The translations under genes were made by a program, and so were the position numbers. The notes beneath the pieces are model-generated. The model was not told the DNA's origin and did not search any database. It worked only from the letters and a program-made list of their open reading frames with translations. From Paenibacillus sp. JJ-223 (lineage in GTDB: Bacteria; Bacillota; Bacilli; Paenibacillales; Paenibacillaceae): a DNA stretch of 64,000 nt. Positions 52,204 through 60,354 of this stretch are shown here, in pieces. Location of the stretch: positions 62,001 through 126,000 of the forward strand of contig NZ_CAKMMP010000008.1 in the NCBI RefSeq assembly GCF_927798175.1, read 5' to 3'. Numbering within the stretch: the first letter of the stretch is position 1; each line of letters starts with the position of its first letter.

Positions 52204-53919
52204 TTACGCGCCAAATTGCGCATAATGCAAGCGGCTGTATACGCCTCCTGCGGCAAGCAGTTCATCGTGACGGCCCTGCTCGGTAATGCCTTGTTCGGCA
52301 ACGACGATAATGCGGTCCGCATTTTTGATCGTAGCAAGCCTATGGGCAATGACCAGCGTGGTGCGTCCCTCGGACAGCTCGGAAAGCGACTGCTGAATGG
52401 CGGCTTCCGTCTCGGTATCGAGCGCGGATGTCGCTTCATCCAGGATGAGGATCGGCGGATTTTTCAGGAACATCCGGGCAATCGACAGTCGCTGCTTCTG
52501 TCCCCCGGACAGCTTCACGCCGCGTTCGCCAATCAATGTATCCAGCCCTTCGGGCATGGAGCTGATCAATGCTTCCATTTGGGCACGGCGTGCCGCATCC
52601 CAAATTTCTTCCTCCGTGGCGTCCAGTTTGCCGTAGGCTATGTTTTCGCGGATCGTGCCGTCAAAGAGGAACACATCCTGCTGCACGATCCCGATATGGC
52701 TGCGCAACGATTCGAGCTTCATTTGCCGGATATCGTGTCCATCGATCGTAATACGGCCGCCTAACACGTCGTAGAAACGCGGCAGCAGACTGCACATCGT
52801 GGTTTTGCCTGCTCCCGAAGGGCCGACGAGGGCTACCGTCTCTCCGGCTTGAATGCGGAGATCGATGCCTTTCAACACAGGCTCCTGATCGGAATAACCG
52901 AAGGTGACATTTTCATAACGGATATCTCCTTGTAAATGCGGCACGCTGGACGCGCCCGGTTGGTCCTGAACGTCAGGCTCCGTGTCCAGCAGCTCCATGT
53001 AACGCCGGAACCCAGCGATTCCTTTCGGGTACGTCTCAATGACGGAGTTGATCTTCTGGATCGGTGTCAGGAACACGTTGGACAACATGATAAACGCGAT
53101 GAATTCGCCATAACTCATGCTGTCGTTCAATACAAACCATGTACCGCATACAAGCACGAACAGCGATACCAGCTTCATCAACACATAGCTGATGGAGGAG
53201 TTCCAGGCCATGATTTTGTAAGCGAGCAGTTTCGTTTGGCGGAAGCGGCCGTTATTCACGGCGAATTGCGCCATTTCATGCTCTTCGTTGGCAAACGCTT
53301 GAACGACGCGAATTCCCGTAACGTTGTTCTCTACACGCGCATTGAAATCCGCAATGTCCCCGAACATCCGGCGAAACGCCTTCGACATTTTGCTTCCGAA
53401 ATACATGGATAAATAAATGATGAGCGGAATGATGATAAACGTCAGCACGGCAAGCTTCGCATTGATGCTGAACATGATGCCGAACGCTCCTACCAGAGTC
53501 ATGATCGCGATGAATACGTCCTCAGGACCGTGATGGGCGATCTCTCCGATATCCATCAAATCGTTGGTCATGCGGGATACGAGGTGACCTGTTTTGGTAT
53601 TGTCGAAAAACCGGAAGGACAGCTTTTGTACATGGTTGAACAACGCTTTGCGCATGTCGGTCTCGATGTTGATGCCGAGCTTGTGCCCCCAATACGTCAC
53701 GACATAGTTCATGAAGGCACTCAGCAGATAGACGGCCAGCAAGCCTAAGCATGCCCAAAGAATCCAGTCCCAGCGCCCGCCGGGCAGCAGCTCGTCGACC
53801 ACTTTGTTCACGGCTAGCGGAAACGCCAGCTCAAGGGCAGCAACGAGAATGGCGCAAGTAAAATCCAGGATAAACAGCTTTTTATAGGGCCTGTAATAGG
53901 CAAAGAAACGGCGTAGCAT
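52204..53919 (-). CDS. ABC exporter half-transporter (permease-ATPase fusion)
   Basis: A 571-residue type IV ABC exporter. Six membrane segments occupy residues 1-310. The ATPase has Walker A GPSGAGKTTMCSLL (near 370), signature LSGGQKQRLSIARM, Walker B ILILDEATSALD and H-loop IAHRLAT. It would form a homodimer or pair with another half. The family includes multidrug and lipid exporters such as BmrA and MsbA; the substrate here is unknown. AAGGAGG precedes the ATG. Monocistronic. Confidence 0.92.
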   Translation of the reverse strand: MLRRFFAYYRPYKKLFILDFTCAILVAALELAFPLAVNKVVDELLPGGRWDWILWACLGLLAVYLLSAFMNYVVTYWGHKLGINIETDMRKALFNHVQKLSFRFFDNTKTGHLVSRMTNDLMDIGEIAHHGPEDVFIAIMTLVGAFGIMFSINAKLAVLTFIIIPLIIYLSMYFGSKMSKAFRRMFGDIADFNARVENNVTGIRVVQAFANEEHEMAQFAVNNGRFRQTKLLAYKIMAWNSSISYVLMKLVSLFVLVCGTWFVLNDSMSYGEFIAFIMLSNVFLTPIQKINSVIETYPKGIAGFRRYMELLDTEPDVQDQPGASSVPHLQGDIRYENVTFGYSDQEPVLKGIDLRIQAGETVALVGPSGAGKTTMCSLLPRFYDVLGGRITIDGHDIRQMKLESLRSHIGIVQQDVFLFDGTIRENIAYGKLDATEEEIWDAARRAQMEALISSMPEGLDTLIGERGVKLSGGQKQRLSIARMFLKNPPILILDEATSALDTETEAAIQQSLSELSEGRTTLVIAHRLATIKNADRIIVVAEQGITEQGRHDELLAAGGVYSRLHYAQFGA

Positions 53920-54082
53920 GGACGAAGGTCCTCCTTATCGCTACCACATCGCAAGGGCAATGGATGAATTTTTTATCCGTTCGGAAAGAGTGCACTTTCA
54001 GAGCGTGATCTTCCTGATCATTGTAAGAAAAGCTTCTGCTATGTGCAGTTTGTTTTCTTGAAATGCGCGTCAGTAGACGCTC

Positions 54083-55117
54083 CTATCTCGTTCTGCTGAG
54101 CAGATACAGGAAATACGGCGCACCCAGAATAGCCACCAGGATACCCGCCGGAATTTCGGACGTCTCCAGCATGACGCGTCCCAGCGTGTCAGCCACCAAG
54201 ACGAGCAATGAGCCGATCAGTGCCGAGGCAGGCAGCAAAAACTGGTGTTTGGGACCGACGAGACGACGAGCCAGATGCGGTCCGATCAAACCGACGAAGC
54301 CGATCCCGCCGCTGACGGATACGCACGAACCGGCAAGACCGACTGCGGCAGCAAGCAGAACCAGCCGTTCCCGTTCGACGGGTGCGCCCAAACCGGTCGC
54401 GGTCTGATCGCCAAGATTCAGGACATTCAACACCCGCGCCTTATACAGTACGACAGGCACAAGAATGAGAATAAACGGCAGCAGCGCCGTGACGAACTTC
54501 CAGTTGGAGCCCCAAATGCTGCCGGCCATCCATGTAGCCACAAATTGGTATTTCTCCGGGCTCAAACGAAGTGTAAGCACGATCATTGCCGCGCTGATCC
54601 CTGCAGCAACACCAATCCCGGTCAACAGCATGCGGGTCGGCACGATGCCCTCTCCTTTTTTGTAGGAAAGCACGTAAATCAGGAATGCAGAGAAAGCGGA
54701 GCCGATTAAGGCAAGAACCGGCAGCAGGAAAATAGGAGCAGCCGTCGTTGTCGGGAAAAAGGAAACAAATAACATGACGACCAGGCCGGCCCCGGCGTTA
54801 ATGCCAAGAATCCCCGGGTCTGCCAGCGCATTGCGGGACACCCCCTGCAAAATGGCACCGGACAACGCAAGCCCGGCACCCACCAGCACAGCAATGACGA
54901 TTCGCGGCAAGCGGAATTCGAACAAAATCAATTCTTGTTTATCCGTACCGCCGCCGAACAAGGTTTGCAGCACTTCAAACGGCGTTAACCGGATATGCCC
55001 TGTGTTCATGCTGATTATGAACGAAGCAACAATCAAAGCAGCAAGCACAATGATGACGATCGTATTCTTGGTTTTCTTTCTGCGCTCTGCACCTACCCTG
55101 GTTGAGGAAGTCATCAT
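54083..55117 (-). CDS. Iron-siderophore ABC transporter permease (FecCD family), second subunit
   Basis: A 344-residue membrane protein of the FecCD/BtuC family with nine or ten spans. Typical motifs are ALSGAILQGVSRNALADPGILGI, the ATP-binding-protein contact loop GLGAPVERERL, and GGIGFVGLIGPHLARRLVG. It pairs with the upstream subunit to form the import channel for a ferric siderophore. The ATG directly follows the upstream TAA, with AAAGGAGG overlapping the end of the upstream gene, so the two are coupled. No ATPase or binding-protein gene lies adjacent. Confidence 0.92.
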   Translation of the reverse strand: MMTSSTRVGAERRKKTKNTIVIIVLAALIVASFIISMNTGHIRLTPFEVLQTLFGGGTDKQELILFEFRLPRIVIAVLVGAGLALSGAILQGVSRNALADPGILGINAGAGLVVMLFVSFFPTTTAAPIFLLPVLALIGSAFSAFLIYVLSYKKGEGIVPTRMLLTGIGVAAGISAAMIVLTLRLSPEKYQFVATWMAGSIWGSNWKFVTALLPFILILVPVVLYKARVLNVLNLGDQTATGLGAPVERERLVLLAAAVGLAGSCVSVSGGIGFVGLIGPHLARRLVGPKHQFLLPASALIGSLLVLVADTLGRVMLETSEIPAGILVAILGAPYFLYLLSRTR

Positions 55118-56176
55118 TTACAGAGACCTCCTTTCATTGCGTGCCAGATACAGGAAGAACGGAACTCCGATCAAGGCAATAAGCGCACCGATCGGTGTCT
55201 CGTGAGGCGGGTTGATCATGCGGGCAGCCAGATCGGCGAACACAAGCAGCAAGCTGCCCAACACGGCCGAACAAGGGATAATCCAGCGATAATCGACCCC
55301 GACCAGTTTTCGCGTGAGATGCGGGATGATCAAGCCAACGAAACCGACTGCACCCACGACGGATACGGCTGTGCCAGCGAGAATGAGCACGATAATCAAG
55401 CCGATCAATTTGACCAAACCGGTACGCTGACCAAGTCCGACCGCGATGTCTTCCCCCAGGCTAAGCAGCGTAATGGACCGGGAAATGAGGAATGAACCAA
55501 TAAGGGCAGCCACTACCCAAGGCAGCATGACCTGCAAATGGGACCACTTTGTTCCGGCCACGCCGCCCGCTGTCCAGAAGGCCAAGTCTTGCCCGATTTT
55601 GAAATACAACGCAATGCCTTCGCTCAGCGCGGACAGCATGGCGGCTACCGCCGCCCCTGCCAGAACGAGGCGAATCGGTGTAAGTCCTGATTTTGAAGCA
55701 GCACCGAAACCGTACACCAGCAGAACGCCCAACCCCGCACCGATGAACGAATACATGATGATGTACATGTAAGACAGTCCCGGAAAAAAAGCAAAACAAA
55801 TCGCCAGCGCGAAACCTGCGCCGGCGTTCAGGCCGAGCAAGCCCGAATCCGCGAGCGGGTTGCGGGTCATGCCCTGCATGATGGCGCCGGCTACGGCGAA
55901 GCAGGCTCCAACCATGGCACCCCCGAGAATGCGTGGAAATCGAATTTCCCATATGATCTGATGCGGTGTCAGGTCGGGATTGAAATGAAAGATGGCCTGC
56001 CACACCATGCCGAGTTTGATATCGGCTGCACCGAACGAAATGGATAACGCCATGCCGAATATAAGCAGCAGGATGCCCCCTGTCAGTATAAGCGTGGCCG
56101 TCCACGGGCGAGTGTGTATTTTTGCCGTCGGTGAATCCTTTGTGCCGCGACTTTCGACTGAAGCTTTTGTACTCAT
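55118..56176 (-). CDS. Iron-siderophore ABC transporter permease (FecCD family), first subunit
   Basis: A 352-residue FecCD permease: a 30-residue hydrophilic start, then nine or ten spans. Motifs: GACFAVAGAIMQGMTRNPLADS followed by GLLGLNAGAGFA, VGLGQRTG and VGFVGLIIPHLTRKLVG. First gene of the unit, 88 bp downstream of a Fur box, so iron starvation should induce it. The substrate siderophore cannot be read. Confidence 0.92.
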   Translation of the reverse strand: MSTKASVESRGTKDSPTAKIHTRPWTATLILTGGILLLIFGMALSISFGAADIKLGMVWQAIFHFNPDLTPHQIIWEIRFPRILGGAMVGACFAVAGAIMQGMTRNPLADSGLLGLNAGAGFALAICFAFFPGLSYMYIIMYSFIGAGLGVLLVYGFGAASKSGLTPIRLVLAGAAVAAMLSALSEGIALYFKIGQDLAFWTAGGVAGTKWSHLQVMLPWVVAALIGSFLISRSITLLSLGEDIAVGLGQRTGLVKLIGLIIVLILAGTAVSVVGAVGFVGLIIPHLTRKLVGVDYRWIIPCSAVLGSLLLVFADLAARMINPPHETPIGALIALIGVPFFLYLARNERRSL

Positions 56177-56263
56177 GCTCGTCCACCCTTGTTATGAGCG
56201 AAGCTTGCAGACCTTATGTACATAACAATCACCTCTCTACATATGCCGAACTTTTAATGATAT

Positions 56264-56278
56264 TGATATTGATTCTCA
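56264..56278 (-). promoter_or_regulatory. Fur box upstream of the siderophore permease operon
   Basis: On the minus strand TGAGAATCAATATCA matches the 7-1-7 Fur consensus TGATAATNATTATCA with two mismatches, and further TATC repeats follow. Confidence 0.75.
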
Positions 56279-56418
56279 TTCCCATACATCATTGTATGTC
56301 AACGATGTCACTCTGGCAATGGATAAATCGGACAAGTTTGATGTATAAATGAGTATTGCGTACAAAAAAAAGAAGCCGCTTCCGGCTTATTGTTTCCAAA
56401 CCATGAGCAAACACATGT

Positions 56419-56449
56419 AAAAGCACGGAACAATTCCAGTTCCGTGCTT
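56419..56449 (-). terminator. Terminator after the glycerophosphodiesterase gene
   Basis: On the minus strand AAGCACGGAACTGGAATTGTTCCGTGCTT is followed by TTAC, 25 bp past the stop. Confidence 0.8.
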
Positions 56450-56473
56450 CTCTTATGCATCATAGTTTCCAAA

Positions 56474-57211
56474 TTATTGTGTAGGCGCATACGTTCCCAT
56501 CAGCGCAGCCATGACGTCCGGCACATCCGTAATGATGGCCTGTACACCCATATCCATCATGGCCCGGATTTCGGCCGGGTCATTTACGGTGAATGGATGA
56601 ACCGTAATTCCGTGCGCCAGAGCCGCAGCCACCTCTTCCCGCGTTACGGCCCATTTGTACGGATGGAGGGCCGAAGCTTCCAGCTTGGCCGCGTAATCGT
56701 ACGGACGGTACAATTTTTCCATGTAAAGCAAGGCCGTACGAATCTCCGGCGCAAGACGCTTGCATTTGACCAAGGAAGCATGATTGAAACTGGAGATAAT
56801 GACCTGTTCTTCCAATCCCCATTCCCTGACGGCATGCACAACCTTTTCCTCCATGCCCCGGTAACCGACAATACCGTTTTTCAGCTCCAGGTTGAGCAAC
56901 GTATTTTTTCCCCGAATCAGGTCGAGCAACTCTTCAATCGAAGGAATCCGCTCCCCTGCAAACTGCTCATCAAACCAGGAGCCCGCATCAAGCGAACGCA
57001 AATGCTCATATGCAGCGTCCTTCACCCAGCCCTCTGCCCCGGCCGTCCGATTTAACGTCTCATCATGAATGAGCACCAGCCTGCCGTCGCTTGACATCTG
57101 AACATCTGTCTCGATGCCTGTCGCTCCAAGTTGCAGTGCCCGGTCAAACGCCACCATCGTATTTTCGGGACATACAGCAGATGCTCCCCTATGCGCAATA
57201 ATCTCGACCAT
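56474..57211 (-). CDS. Glycerophosphodiester phosphodiesterase
   Basis: A 245-residue cytosolic GDPD (UgpQ-like) that releases glycerol 3-phosphate from deacylated phospholipids. Motifs: IIAHRGASAVCPENT (catalytic His), GIETDVQMSSDGRLVLIHD (metal ligands and second His), LNLELKN, VIISSFNH and ITDVPD at the end. There is no signal peptide. AAGGAG lies 10 nt before the ATG. Monocistronic. Confidence 0.93.
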   Translation of the reverse strand: MVEIIAHRGASAVCPENTMVAFDRALQLGATGIETDVQMSSDGRLVLIHDETLNRTAGAEGWVKDAAYEHLRSLDAGSWFDEQFAGERIPSIEELLDLIRGKNTLLNLELKNGIVGYRGMEEKVVHAVREWGLEEQVIISSFNHASLVKCKRLAPEIRTALLYMEKLYRPYDYAAKLEASALHPYKWAVTREEVAAALAHGITVHPFTVNDPAEIRAMMDMGVQAIITDVPDVMAALMGTYAPTQ

Positions 57212-57419
57212 TTCGCAATCGCTCCTTCGAAATTTTCATTCCTTGCCACCCCATTGCTACTATACTGACGATTTGTCACACGGGTATTAACAGAACGTAT
57301 AATGAAGTCATTCAGCGGGCTTGGGGAAACACTCATTTTTGCGAACTCAATCTGCAAATCCACATAACATGGTATAAACCATAGAAAAGCAGTACACTCC
57401 GCCATAAGGAGGTTGACTT

Positions 57420-57692
57420 TTGAAGTACTCCAGCCCAAAAAATCGGAGCTCACCTTCCCGCCCGCATGCCTCCCCGTCAAAGTCGGCGTCCAGGCTCTCC
57501 AGACCTACCGTACGCACCAAAAGCTATTCCGCTCCAACGACAACCATGCCAAATACAATGGCCGAAGCCGACCATACGCTGGATAAACTCGCTGTCGTTG
57601 CCGCCATTCTCTCCCTGCTCGCGGCCATCCTCGGTCTATACATTGCTTGGAAAACCTTATACCACCCCGGCCAAACGGCCATTGTGGTATGA
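57420..57692 (+). CDS. Small basic protein with a C-terminal membrane segment, hypothetical
   Basis: A 90-residue protein. The first 45 residues are Ser/Pro/Arg/Lys-rich (SSPSRPHASPSKSASRLSR) and likely disordered; LDKLAVVAAILSLLAAILG followed by LYIAW forms one C-terminal membrane span. AAGGAGG lies 7 nt before the TTG start at 57420, which makes it credible despite the odd composition. No family is recognised. Confidence 0.6.
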   Translation: MKYSSPKNRSSPSRPHASPSKSASRLSRPTVRTKSYSAPTTTMPNTMAEADHTLDKLAVVAAILSLLAAILGLYIAWKTLYHPGQTAIVV

Positions 57693-57803
57693 ATCGATGC
57701 AGCCGGGCTGAACGACTCTTGTATTTGTCCTGCTTCCGTCAAACGTGTAAAAACCGGGGGCAGGACACCTTCCATTGATTTGATCCATTTTTCGCGAAAC
57801 AAC

Positions 57804-57850
57804 AAAAAAACCGTTCCCTGAGAGCCGGCAGCGAACCGGCGCCTCAACGG
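57804..57850 (-). terminator. Terminator after the YjcZ-like gene
   Basis: On the minus strand CCGTTGAGGCGCCGG... folds back on CCGGCTCTCAGGGAACGG, followed by seven T. Confidence 0.8.
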
Positions 57851-57902
57851 AAAGGCTGATGTATGGGGCCTGCGATCATACCCCTGACGAAATGTGTGAT
57901 CC

Positions 57903-58022
57903 CTAACAGATGAAGGTGCGACAAATGATGACCAGCAGGATGAACAGGACGAGAATTGCTCCTGTCGACGTCCAGTCTCCGTAGCCACAGCAACCATAGT
58001 CCGTACCTTTGATTTCGCTCAT
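57903..58022 (-). CDS. YjcZ-like small sporulation-type membrane protein
   Basis: A 39-residue frame: MSEIKGTDYGCCGYGDW then TSTGAILVLFILLVIICRTF. The Gly/Tyr/Cys-rich start followed by an ILVLFILLVII span is the pattern of the YjcZ family of tiny spore-associated proteins. GAGGGGAG lies 10 nt upstream of the ATG, and a strong terminator follows. It is too short for normal gene finding. Confidence 0.68.
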   Translation of the reverse strand: MSEIKGTDYGCCGYGDWTSTGAILVLFILLVIICRTFIC

Positions 58023-58126
58023 GAGTGACACACTCCCCTCTTCGAAAGTACACTATAGTCTATGTGTCAGTCCTGAACTTGATTGGGCGAAGCGGAAGCT
58101 ATGGCGTGAACAAACGGTGACTTTAT

Positions 58127-58711
58127 TTAATCGACACCAAGCTCCGACCATTTCTGAGTCAATGGTGCGGGAACGTAAGCTTCCATGCGGGCAAGCAGGT
58201 CGGCCGGATCCGATTCAAGGCTCCACAAGCTCAAATGGGACGTATTCGAAAATCCTTCGTGCACGCTATGCTCCACCATTTTCATCAGCGGTTCGTAATA
58301 TCCGTTCACATTCAACAGTCCGACAGGTTTGCGATGAATGCCGATCTGTGCCCAGCACAACACCTCGAACAGTTCCTCGAACGTGCCCATGCCTCCCGGA
58401 AGCGCAATGAAGCCGTCCGACAGTTCGGCCATCGTCGCTTTCCGTTCGTGCATCGTCCCTACTTCAACGAGCTCGGTCAATCCGCTATGTACGATTTCAC
58501 CGCGAAACAGACCTGTCGGCATGACGCCGATGACTTCTCCGCCTTGTTCCAGCACGGCATTCGCGACGGCTCCCATCAAACCCATTCGTGATCCGCCATA
58601 AACAAGCGCATACCCCCTGCTTGCGATCAATTTGCCCAATTGCACGGCCTGCTCGGTATATTCCGGTTGTCTACCAGGGTTGGACCCTGCAAATACGCAT
58701 ATACGCTTCAC
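58127..58711 (-). CDS. LOG family protein (TIGR00730 Rossmann fold)
   Basis: A 194-residue protein of the lysine decarboxylase-like / LOG family, whose studied members cleave ribose 5-phosphate from nucleoside monophosphates. [13 protein letters not shown] and [16 protein letters not shown] form the nucleotide site, and [19 protein letters not shown] is the PGGxGTxxE catalytic motif. GTG 58711 has AAGGAG 8 nt upstream; the GTG three codons earlier is too close to it. Monocistronic. Confidence 0.9.
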   Translation of the reverse strand: MKRICVFAGSNPGRQPEYTEQAVQLGKLIASRGYALVYGGSRMGLMGAVANAVLEQGGEVIGVMPTGLFRGEIVHSGLTELVEVGTMHERKATMAELSDGFIALPGGMGTFEELFEVLCWAQIGIHRKPVGLLNVNGYYEPLMKMVEHSVHEGFSNTSHLSLWSLESDPADLLARMEAYVPAPLTQKWSELGVD

Positions 58712-58795
58712 GGATGTCACTCCTTTTCTTCTCCATTGTTTTAGTATACAACTTTATTGTCATTCCCATGTTATCTCCGTTCGGCTTTTCCTGGC

Positions 58796-58829
58796 AAAAA
58801 AATACCCGACCGTTTGCAGCCGGCCGGGC
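58796..58829 (-). terminator. Terminator after the 139-residue hypothetical gene
   Basis: On the minus strand CCCGGCCGGCTGCAAACGGTCGGG is followed by TATTTTTTT. Confidence 0.7.
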
Positions 58830-58950
58830 TTTCAGTCTTTGCACATCATTTAGAAGGGGTTGTTACATTTAATATAAAGGCCGAAGATTAAATCCATATG
58901 ATCTTTACATGAAATACATATTAAATTTCTAACACGCCAAGTGATGCCAT

Positions 58951-59370
58951 TTAGCGGATGCCCCGCCTTGAACGAACAACGAAAAGATGCTTGTCCTTGC
59001 GAAGCTTCCGTCCATCGGCAATGACGACCTGGTCCTCGTCATGGCGAAGGATCGTTGTCGAGTAGGCGACGATTTTGGCGCGATGCCAGATCATGACCCG
59101 TGATTTGAAATAAATGGCATTGTCGAACTGCAATGCCTTCTTCATCACATAGCCGACTTTATGCACGTCGGAACGGGCTTTTTTCAAAGGAAGGCTTTCT
59201 TCGGGCAGCGGCCTGATCATGGCGATGTTATCGAACGATACCTTGATTCGCTTGGGTCCAATTCGAACACACTCCGCTTCTTCATCCCATTCCACCAGCG
59301 TTCCTTTCAGTGGCTCGCGTATGCCGGATGCGCGATATACTGCTACCTTCCGTCCCTCCCAATGCCGCAA
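58951..59370 (-). CDS. Conserved hypothetical protein
   Basis: A basic soluble protein of 139 residues. The first half is beta-rich (GRKVAVYRASGIREPLKGTL, CVRIGPKRIKVSFDNIAMIRPL), reminiscent of a small SH3- or Lsm-like barrel; the second half is basic (RKLRKDKHLFVVRSRRG). GAGG lies 8 nt before TTG 59370; GTG 59379 is an alternative. It starts about 20 bp downstream of ung and is probably cotranscribed. I do not recognise the family. Confidence 0.65.
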   Translation of the reverse strand: MRHWEGRKVAVYRASGIREPLKGTLVEWDEEAECVRIGPKRIKVSFDNIAMIRPLPEESLPLKKARSDVHKVGYVMKKALQFDNAIYFKSRVMIWHRAKIVAYSTTILRHDEDQVVIADGRKLRKDKHLFVVRSRRGIR

Positions 59371-59391
59371 TGCCCTCACCTCTCTGTCGTT

Positions 59392-60060
59392 CTATATTTG
59401 CGGTATGCTCCAGTCGATCGGCGCGACGCCATGGGAGCTTAAGAACTCATTTGCCTTGGAGAACGGCCTGCTCCCGAAAAAGCCGCGGTGGGCGGCGAGC
59501 GGGCTAGGATGTGCGGATTGCAGCACCAAATGCCGGTCACGGTTGATGAAAGCTCCTTTTTTTTGGGCATGACTGCCCCACAGCATGAATACCATAGGCT
59601 CTGAACGCTCGTTCAAGGCACGGATTACCGCATCCGTGAAACGCTGCCATCCAAGACCTTGGTGGGAGTTGGGTTGACCTTCACGCACCGTAAGCACCGC
59701 ATTGAGCAGTAATACGCCTTGCTCCGCCCAGTGCACCAAATACCCATGCTTCGGAATGGGCAAGCCGAGATCGGCGTGAAGTTCTTTGTAAATGTTCTGC
59801 AAAGACGGCGGGATGCGCACATCCGGCATGACCGAAAAGCTTAATCCGTGAGCCTGACCCGCCCCATGATACGGATCCTGGCCAATAATGACCGCTTTGA
59901 CCTTATGGTACGGGGTCAGTTTTAGCGCGGAAAACAGGTTTTCCTTGGACGGGTAAACGGTCTGTGTCTTATACTCCGCCGCAAGCGCGTAACGAATATC
60001 GTTGAAATAGTCCGCCTCAATCTCTTGTTGAAGCACCGTATCCCAATCGTTTCCAAACAT
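59392..60060 (-). CDS. ung: Uracil-DNA glycosylase
   Basis: A 222-residue family 1 enzyme that removes uracil from DNA, the first step of base excision repair. IIGQDPYHGAGQAHGLSFSV is the water-activating loop with the catalytic Asp, GVLLLNAVLTVREG and QSAHPSPLAAHRGFFGS are the uracil and DNA-intercalation loops. AAAGGAG lies 8 nt before ATG 60060, which gives the normal length; the longer frame adds 31 unrelated codons. Confidence 0.96.
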   Translation of the reverse strand: MFGNDWDTVLQQEIEADYFNDIRYALAAEYKTQTVYPSKENLFSALKLTPYHKVKAVIIGQDPYHGAGQAHGLSFSVMPDVRIPPSLQNIYKELHADLGLPIPKHGYLVHWAEQGVLLLNAVLTVREGQPNSHQGLGWQRFTDAVIRALNERSEPMVFMLWGSHAQKKGAFINRDRHLVLQSAHPSPLAAHRGFFGSRPFSKANEFLSSHGVAPIDWSIPQI

Positions 60061-60260
60061 TGCATGGACTCCTTTCCTTGATGAATGCATATCCGTGCAG
60101 TCCACACCGGGTCCTGCTGCCTGCGCAGCCGTTTGTTTGATCCAACGGCACATAAACTATCCACCATTTTAACATAATGGAAGACAGCTAGCCAGAAAGA
60201 AGGATACAGCATCGGATTGTTGACATATGCATCGTGTATTCCCCCCCGAAAAATCAATGG

Positions 60261-60308
60261 AAAAAGGGATTCCCCGAAGCGAAATAAATCCACCCCGAGA
60301 AATCCCTT
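60261..60308 (-). terminator. Terminator after the M16C peptidase gene
   Basis: On the minus strand AAGGGATT and AATCCCTT enclose a 30-nt region with CCGAG/CTTCGG complementarity, followed by TTT. Confidence 0.65.
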
Positions 60309-60354
60309 GACTTGATCCGTCCTTTAGCTCCACCGTGCAAAAGCCTGTTGAAGC

